This document shows positions 58,757 to 64,000 of a stretch of DNA of 64,000 bases, piece by piece. The position numbers and the translations under genes are program-made. The notes beneath the pieces were generated by a model. It saw only the letters and a program-made list of their open reading frames with translations. It made no database searches and had not been told where the DNA came from. The stretch comes from Idiomarina sp. PL1-037 (GTDB lineage: Bacteria; Pseudomonadota; Gammaproteobacteria; Enterobacterales; Alteromonadaceae): positions 558,001 to 622,000 of the forward strand of contig NZ_CP139873.1 in assembly GCF_034422975.1 (NCBI RefSeq). Direction: 5' to 3'. The stretch's first letter is position 1; each line of letters starts with the position of its first letter.

Positions 58757-59778
58757 CTATCGGTTTAGTGTTATCCGGCGGTGGCGCTAAGGGCGCCTAT
58801 CAGGCTGGTATTGTACGCGCATTAGCAGAGCAAGGGATTGAGCCTGGCTTTATTTCGGGGGCCAGTATAGGCAGTTTAAATGGCGCGGTTATCGCGGCCT
58901 CGTCCGATATGCAGCAGGCCAGCGAACGGCTGCATAATGTGTGGCTAGAGCTGGCTAATGATGATCCATTGCAGTTTGATTATCCGCGTTATTTGACCTT
59001 AATGATCACCATGGGATTGTCGGGCTTGTTAACTCGGTTACAAAATATTGCGGACTATCTGGGTAATGGGACGCTGGCGAATGCCGGGCTTTACTGTGAT
59101 GAGGGTTTAGCGAGCATGCTACAGCGTTATTTGGCGCCTGGTGCGTTGGATAACGGTACACCGTTGTATGTTTCGTTGTTTGAGCATCGAGGGGGGTTGG
59201 ACTCGTTGTTGAACTTTTTGCAGGGGGATGTGCTTAAACGCGTTGATACCCGACCGTCGGAGTTCACCTTGATACAGTCGTTAGCGGCGCAGGATCAGTA
59301 TCAAGCGCTATTGGCGTCGGCGGCGATTCCGGTAGCGTTTGGCTCTAAAAAAATTGCGGGTAAGCAGTATTCTGATGGCGGCCAGGGGGGCTACCGGACC
59401 GCACAGGGTAATACTCCCATAACGCCACTGTTGGCGCCGAAGCTTGGCGAAAAGCTGGATCTGATTTTGGTGTCACATTTAGAAGATGGCAGCTTGTGGG
59501 ACGTCACTGATTTTTCCGGCGAAACCATTCTAGAGTTGCGCCCGCGGCAGCGTATTAGCGAAAATGCTATTAGCGATATGCTGGGTTTTAGCGCAGATAA
59601 CATACGCCGTTTGTTACAAGCTGGTTATGACGACACGCTGGCGACGTTGGCCAAGGTTGAGGGTATTGCCGGCCCGCGCCGGCGGTTACAACAAAGCAGC
59701 CGGGCGCTGGCCCAACAACCGGGTAGCGGTTTAAGCCAGCAGACTGCAGAGGCGATGGCTGCCCTGCGCCGCAAGTAG
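58753..59778 (+). CDS. Patatin-like phospholipase
   Basis: This 341-residue protein has the three patatin marks: the oxyanion loop G-G-G-A-K-G-A-Y (residues ~8-15), the nucleophile elbow G-A-S-I-G with Ser38, and the catalytic D-G-G with Asp208. It has no signal peptide, so it should act on the inner leaflet of the inner membrane or other cytoplasmic lipids as an acyl hydrolase. It overlaps the rdcB-like gene by four bases and forms the third member of the operon. A patatin gene is not part of the E. coli yjdA-yjcZ pair, which makes the association notable. Confidence 0.9.
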   Translation: MTIGLVLSGGGAKGAYQAGIVRALAEQGIEPGFISGASIGSLNGAVIAASSDMQQASERLHNVWLELANDDPLQFDYPRYLTLMITMGLSGLLTRLQNIADYLGNGTLANAGLYCDEGLASMLQRYLAPGALDNGTPLYVSLFEHRGGLDSLLNFLQGDVLKRVDTRPSEFTLIQSLAAQDQYQALLASAAIPVAFGSKKIAGKQYSDGGQGGYRTAQGNTPITPLLAPKLGEKLDLILVSHLEDGSLWDVTDFSGETILELRPRQRISENAISDMLGFSADNIRRLLQAGYDDTLATLAKVEGIAGPRRRLQQSSRALAQQPGSGLSQQTAEAMAALRRK

Positions 59779-60123
59779 GCGGAACGTGTCAACCTTATTT
59801 GAACCAGCTGTGTAAAATGTAAATTGTTTTCTCTACGAATCTGGGTAGCGTTGGAAAGTTAACGCCAGATTCAACGAGCTGGTCATTGTTATTATCTATG
59901 TAGCGACAATTGACTTTGGCCGGTTGTGTGGTTTATGTGACGTGCTTACATACTTACATAAGTCCAGGATGAGGCATGGTAACGCATGAGACTTCCAGAG
60001 AAATTACGGTAAAAAATATTTCTTACTAGTCAATACACGATTTTATCTATAAAAAACAATAAGTTGCGTTTTGTTTTTGTTTGCTTTACTCTCTTTTTTC
60101 AGTAAAAAGAAGGGCAAAACCTC
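59779..60123. other. Intergenic region with a structured hairpin
   Basis: This 345-bp region has no plausible gene. GAATCTGG (59837-59844) and CCAGATTC (59865-59872) form a perfect stem, with an inner GCGTT/AACGC pairing and outer ACCAGCT/AGCTGGT arms at ~59799 and ~59877, so an extended folded element is possible. No T-tract follows. The last 100 bp are AT-rich and probably hold the promoter of the next gene. Confidence 0.5.
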
Positions 60124-60807
60124 ATGCACAGTTCATTGACAAATGAAATGACAAATCTGATCGACGACGTAGTTTCTCAAGTCAGGCATAATAGAGACCG
60201 AGCGGAATCGTTGCAATTTGAGAAAAACAACAAGTATTTAATCCACATTAGAATGCCTCCGATTTTTCCACCTGACCTCTATTATAGAAGCGTACTCAAA
60301 GGTGTCGACGGAAGTCGGCAGATAACTTCTTGTCCTTCCATTGAGAGTATTGAACTGCATAGTTCATGGCAAGGAAAAGGCTTTTTTACACAGCTGGTAT
60401 CGAGTTTACTTGAAATCGAATGGATTCGTTATGTTGTCGTGGCAAACATCACTAATTTTCGTTTCAATCGTGCACTGAGGAACTCGCCGGACTGGCAAAT
60501 CCTCATAAGTTTCTGGGACCTTGATCATTTAGCTCGTCTAGGTTATTTGATTCAACATGAAGATTTAACGGTTGCCAAGCTCGAAAAACAGGCTAAAGAG
60601 GCTTTTGCGCTTGGGTTGAATCACGCTGACAGGTTAAACACTATAATAGAAGATGCGAAAAAAAATAGACTTAAGAAGCCCTTGGGTCAATATAATGCTG
60701 ATACAAGTCTAATCCCAGGCTTTGAGGGGCTAATGAAATTCTCTGACACGCTCATGAACGCAGATTTAGTTTTTCGCAACTATTACATTGCAAAATCCGA
60801 GTCATGA
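60124..60807 (+). CDS. Uncharacterised protein with a GNAT-like segment
   Basis: This 227-residue soluble protein has a central region I-E-S-I-E-L-H-S-S-W-Q-G-K-G-F-F-T-Q-L-V followed by V-V-V-A-N-I-T-N-F-R-F-N-R-A-L. This resembles the GNAT acetyltransferase core, where a Q/R-x-x-G-x-G/A loop holds acetyl-CoA and a later N-x-x-x-x-x-x-L helix follows. The flanking parts are not typical, so this is a guess about fold, not function. The ATG has an AGAAGGG site. It is a single gene with its own upstream region. Confidence 0.55.
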   Translation: MHSSLTNEMTNLIDDVVSQVRHNRDRAESLQFEKNNKYLIHIRMPPIFPPDLYYRSVLKGVDGSRQITSCPSIESIELHSSWQGKGFFTQLVSSLLEIEWIRYVVVANITNFRFNRALRNSPDWQILISFWDLDHLARLGYLIQHEDLTVAKLEKQAKEAFALGLNHADRLNTIIEDAKKNRLKKPLGQYNADTSLIPGFEGLMKFSDTLMNADLVFRNYYIAKSES

Positions 60808-60836
60808 ATTACGTAAGCAACGGAATTATTCCCTCG

Positions 60837-60872
60837 TTTAACTCTTGAAAACAAGGGTTTTCAAGAGTTAAA
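60837..60872. repeat. Perfect 16-bp inverted repeat
   Basis: TTTAACTCTTGAAAAC and GTTTTCAAGAGTTAAA are perfect complements separated by AAGG. The hairpin lies 30 bp after the GNAT-like gene. It lacks a T-tract, so it is either an atypical terminator, an mRNA-stabilising hairpin or a regulator site. Confidence 0.7.
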
Positions 60873-61052
60873 GATCGGAAAGTATGGGAGCCCGCCGCGG
60901 GAAATTGCCGGAAAACAGGCCAAGGTAGTTGACGGATACCGCAGTTTACTAAAGCTTCACATTTATAAAGACAGTTGTCATATTTAGTTGTTATTATGAG
61001 GCGTTGTGCGATATATCGCACATTAGGATCTCTTATATTCCAAGGACTACAT

Positions 61053-64000
61053 ATGACTATCGATCCAATACTTTTACGACGTAGCTTATTAGCTACTGTG
61101 ATTGCAACCTCGCTGACTGCTTGCGGAGGTTCAGATTCGTCAAGCTCTTCAGGAGGTGGTGATGAAGAGCCTGATGTTGCAACTTATTTAGTGACAACAG
61201 AGTTTAATGTTGGTGGAAGCCTAACCCCGGAAGAGCAAGAAGTTGAAGAGGGCAGTACGACGGAGTTCACGGTAACTGTTGACAATGGTTTCCAGTTGGA
61301 AACTATTAGTGGCTGTGATGGAACGCTTGAAGACGAGATTTATACAACTGGCACTATAGATGCTGAGTGTACCGTAACAGCGGAATTCGATGAAACGGTG
61401 TCATTAACCGGTAAACAGGTCAGTTTCTCGTCAAGCCCTAGCTTGAACGAAGATGTAACAGTGGCGATTGAAAGTGAAGGTGCTTATGATGAAGCCATAT
61501 GGGCACTGGTGCACGCAGATACCGATAGCAGCGTCGACTTAGTGGTGACAGAAACGGGCGATTCGGCAACGTTTTCTGTAGCTGAAGCGGGAAGTTATCG
61601 TTTAACAGTAAGCAGTCCCGATAATGATAGCGCGATTGTGTCTGACTTTGAGGTTGCACCTGACTTGCCTTTCAATGCGGGTAAAGTGAACGCAACAGAT
61701 CCTAACGCAACCGCTGATGAAACCATTGGCGTTGTTGTTAACCAACAATGGATAAAGCCACATACATCATTATCAAAAGCAGCTCTTGAGCAACGTGTAG
61801 CTAGTTACGATGCGTTGACCGTCGTTGGTTATAACAAAATTCAAGGTATGCTGGTTGAGTATGATGAAAGCTCCATACAGGCCAAAGAGCAATTAGAGCT
61901 TTTAAAGCTTGAAAAAGGAATTCGCGGCGTAAACGCACGAACCTACCAAGGCCCTGATGCACCTATCGAATTTTTAGTGCCAGGTGACGGCAGTGATTTT
62001 TCTGACGGCGGCGATAACTGGTATCTGGAAACGGATGTTGGCGTCAACTTCGTTGAGGCCTGGGACATTACCACGGGTAGCGAGAGTGTTCTGGTGGGCG
62101 TGCTTGATGCAGGATACTTCAGAAATCATGAAGAGTTAGCGAGTCGTTATGCGGCATCCTATACCAACGTTACGGCCAGTCATGGTACTGGGGTTGCAGC
62201 AACCATTTTTGGGGAAAGTGATAACGATATTGGTGTGACGGGTATTAACCATAAGTCACGCGGTGTTTTGGCTTTAGCCGGTGTGAATGAGTATATCTCT
62301 ACTGCAGAATACCAAAGTGGCAGCGATGATGTAAGAGTTCGTGTCGTGAATAACTCGTGGGGCCCTATGGGTAATGGCCCAAGCACTATTGAAAGTGGCA
62401 TCATTTATTCTCGACCGTTCAGAGAAATTGCTGAACAATATAGCGATATTTTGCACGTATGGGCATCGGGCAACAACGGTACCTATGCATCAACACAAAA
62501 CGGTGCTCTTCATTTGAATGATGAGGGCGCAGAGCAACGACTTGAAAACGTTATGGTGGTAGCTGCCTTTGGTATTGATGGTAACTTGCTGCCGTATAGT
62601 GACTTCGGTAGTACTGTTGATATTGCAGCACCGAGTGAGTTTAAAGGCGCAAGCCTTGTTGCTAATGATGGTAGCTCGCAGTATTATTCGGGTAATGGTT
62701 CAGTTTACGGTTACTGCTTTAGTGGAGGCTTTAATGGAACGAGCGCAGCTGCACCTGTCGTAACAGGGACTGCGTCACTTATTTTCTCTTTAAACCCAGC
62801 GCTTACTGCAAAGCAAGTTAAGCAGATTATGGTTGATAGTGCGACTGACTACGTGACTCATCGTCATATTGACTCAAGTAACTGTGCCTCAGCAAATGCG
62901 GAAACCGAAGCGCTTGAACGTCCAATTCCAATTGTGAATCCGAAAGCCGCACTGGAGTTAGCTCAGTCAATGATGAGTGCTGATATTGCATTAACGGCCT
63001 CGGTTGCTGATCCGTTTAAAGCTGCAGCTAATGTTGAAGTAAACGTTATTGATGAGTCGTTAGAGTTTATTTCTGCTGACTGGGTACTGGAAGTGAAAAA
63101 TGGCGAAGGTGAGTGGGTATCGTTGAGCTCAGGCAGTGCGACTGAACAGGCATTTACGACTGATATTTCTGATGCCGGTGAGTTTAGAATAACTGTTGAT
63201 GCTCTGCTTGAAGACGCAGAGGGGGCTGAAGTCACTACATCTCAGTCCGATGTTTTTGTGGCTGCGCCAGTCGTCGTTAAAACGCGTGATACGATTAATC
63301 TAGAAAGTTTGCCAAGTGCCGCGATAACACTAGAGTCAAAAGCCTCGGGTGCAATCGAGGGAGAAGTATTAACCAGCGACAACGGGCAAACAACGCTCTA
63401 TTTGAAACCAGATAGTTATAAGCTGTTTGCCGCTGTTGAAGGATATGCCGATGGCGTGGCATCGGTTGCTATTTCGCATGGAGCGGGACTGGATGTGTCA
63501 TTGAATTTAACACCGGATGAATTCGACGGAGTTGGTTCAATCGCGGGTATTGTAACGGATGCCAATGGTGAAGTGTTACCGAACGCCACGGTGCGAATTT
63601 CTGGTGGTGAACAAACCAACGGCTTCTTTGCGTCAGCGTCAACTGATCAAGATGGTTATTACGCGATTACCAATATCTCGAAACTAGACTCCTCAGGCGA
63701 GCCTATAAAGAGCTTCTTCATGGAATCTAGCGCCAATGGCTATATGCGAGCAGAGTTGTCAGAGGTCATTGTTCTAGCGGCTAAAGAGCGTACAGAGAAC
63801 TTCACGTTGGAAGCGATTCCAGAGCCTGAGCCAGGCGATGTTTACTTTGGTGATGATGGTGAAACAGCCGATGCAGGTTGGTTGGCTAGTGGTCTATGGA
63901 ACCGATATGACTTTGGTAACAATGATCCGGTCAATACGCTTGTAGATTCAGGTTATGTAAGCTTAGCGCCAGATGAAGAAGGACCTCAGGCAGCTTTACC
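61053..64000 (+). CDS. Subtilisin-family (S8) lipoprotein protease, 3' truncated by window
   Basis: The frame is open from ATG 61053 to the window end (over 980 codons). A lipoprotein signal ends in L-T-A-C-G-G near residue 28, followed by a Ser/Gly linker. Residues ~50-110 look like an InlB-type repeat with two cysteines (V-S/T-G-C-D-G-T-L and C-T-V-T-A-E-F). The S8 catalytic triad is complete: Asp352 in G-V-L-D-A-G, His377 in S-H-G-T-G-V-A and Ser564 in N-G-T-S-A-A-A-P. After the protease, a carboxypeptidase-regulatory-like repeat is seen (I-A-G-I-V-T-D-A-N-G-E-V-L). It should be a surface- or membrane-anchored protease for protein scavenging. Confidence 0.88.
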   Translation, partial: MTIDPILLRRSLLATVIATSLTACGGSDSSSSSGGGDEEPDVATYLVTTEFNVGGSLTPEEQEVEEGSTTEFTVTVDNGFQLETISGCDGTLEDEIYTTGTIDAECTVTAEFDETVSLTGKQVSFSSSPSLNEDVTVAIESEGAYDEAIWALVHADTDSSVDLVVTETGDSATFSVAEAGSYRLTVSSPDNDSAIVSDFEVAPDLPFNAGKVNATDPNATADETIGVVVNQQWIKPHTSLSKAALEQRVASYDALTVVGYNKIQGMLVEYDESSIQAKEQLELLKLEKGIRGVNARTYQGPDAPIEFLVPGDGSDFSDGGDNWYLETDVGVNFVEAWDITTGSESVLVGVLDAGYFRNHEELASRYAASYTNVTASHGTGVAATIFGESDNDIGVTGINHKSRGVLALAGVNEYISTAEYQSGSDDVRVRVVNNSWGPMGNGPSTIESGIIYSRPFREIAEQYSDILHVWASGNNGTYASTQNGALHLNDEGAEQRLENVMVVAAFGIDGNLLPYSDFGSTVDIAAPSEFKGASLVANDGSSQYYSGNGSVYGYCFSGGFNGTSAAAPVVTGTASLIFSLNPALTAKQVKQIMVDSATDYVTHRHIDSSNCASANAETEALERPIPIVNPKAALELAQSMMSADIALTASVADPFKAAANVEVNVIDESLEFISADWVLEVKNGEGEWVSLSSGSATEQAFTTDISDAGEFRITVDALLEDAEGAEVTTSQSDVFVAAPVVVKTRDTINLESLPSAAITLESKASGAIEGEVLTSDNGQTTLYLKPDSYKLFAAVEGYADGVASVAISHGAGLDVSLNLTPDEFDGVGSIAGIVTDANGEVLPNATVRISGGEQTNGFFASASTDQDGYYAITNISKLDSSGEPIKSFFMESSANGYMRAELSEVIVLAAKERTENFTLEAIPEPEPGDVYFGDDGETADAGWLASGLWNRYDFGNNDPVNTLVDSGYVSLAPDEEGPQAAL

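Noticed and set aside
60837..60872. 16-bp inverted repeat as a standard terminator
   Set aside because: The stem is perfect but no T-tract follows on either side, so it is recorded as a repeat only.
61438..63619. Several minus-strand ORFs opposite the S8 protease gene
   Set aside because: They are shadows of the long plus-strand protease frame, which has a full catalytic triad and lipobox.

Overview
The window reads as chromosomal DNA of a marine gammaproteobacterium of the Alteromonadales type, most likely Idiomarina or a close relative. This is inferred from gene content and protein style (split EtfBA, a DUF1302 outer-membrane protein, S9 peptidases, lipoprotein proteases, moderate GC); I could not run a database search. 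No rRNA, tRNA or CRISPR array was seen. The window opens inside a PAS-domain gene and ends inside a large lipoprotein protease.

Layout. 0-3 kb: tcdA/csdL and csdE, two partners of the CsdA sulfur/tRNA-modification system, face each other across a decayed hipA-like kinase gene and its HTH partner. 3-9 kb: etfB-etfA, a DUF1302 outer-membrane protein and a secreted S9 peptidase. 9.1-13.0 kb: a tight neuA-neuB-neuC operon ending in a putative sialyltransferase, enough in principle to make and transfer CMP-sialic acid. 13.1-18.5 kb: ung, then a LysR gene divergent from dabB-dabA (energy-coupled inorganic-carbon accumulation) with a small trailing ORF. 18.6-22.7 kb: three toxin-type modules in a row (Fic, HipBA, HigBA) with clear operator palindromes and a MITE-like element. 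22.7-24.1 kb: a beta-CASP metallo-beta-lactamase RNA hydrolase.

24.3-42 kb is a surface-polysaccharide locus with a promoter and an ops/JUMPstart-type RfaH element before wzz. It continues with a reversed galE, a decayed IS3-family element, a very AT-rich block (flippase, polymerase, glycosyltransferases, ATP-grasp enzymes) and then a more host-like block (nucleotide-sugar epimerase, phosphoglycosyl transferase, UDP-glucuronate epimerase, UDP-glucose dehydrogenase).

42.1-50.4 kb is a carnitine-catabolism cluster: carnitine dehydrogenase, a beta-keto acid cleavage enzyme and a CdhR-like regulator on the minus strand; a TonB-dependent receptor, a BCCT transporter, a lipoprotein hydrolase and a betainyl-CoA thioesterase-like gene on the plus strand. 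It is bracketed by two copies of the UDP-glucuronate epimerase/UDP-glucose dehydrogenase block. The second copy (50.6-53.2 kb) keeps both genes intact, but fragments of the neighbouring genes survive only as decayed sequence on each side.

53-64 kb: a small membrane protein, a lipoprotein of unknown function, a NYN-domain gene remnant, and a translationally coupled three-gene operon of a dynamin-like GTPase (RdcA/CrfC type), an RdcB-like protein and a patatin phospholipase. The last is the best candidate here for an incompletely described system. A GNAT-like orphan and a subtilisin-family lipoprotein follow. Several genes are visibly broken (hipA-like at 1.2 kb, IS3 ORFs, an ATP-grasp gene at 30.4 kb, a probable frameshift at 41.4 kb), so accessory parts of this chromosome are turning over actively.
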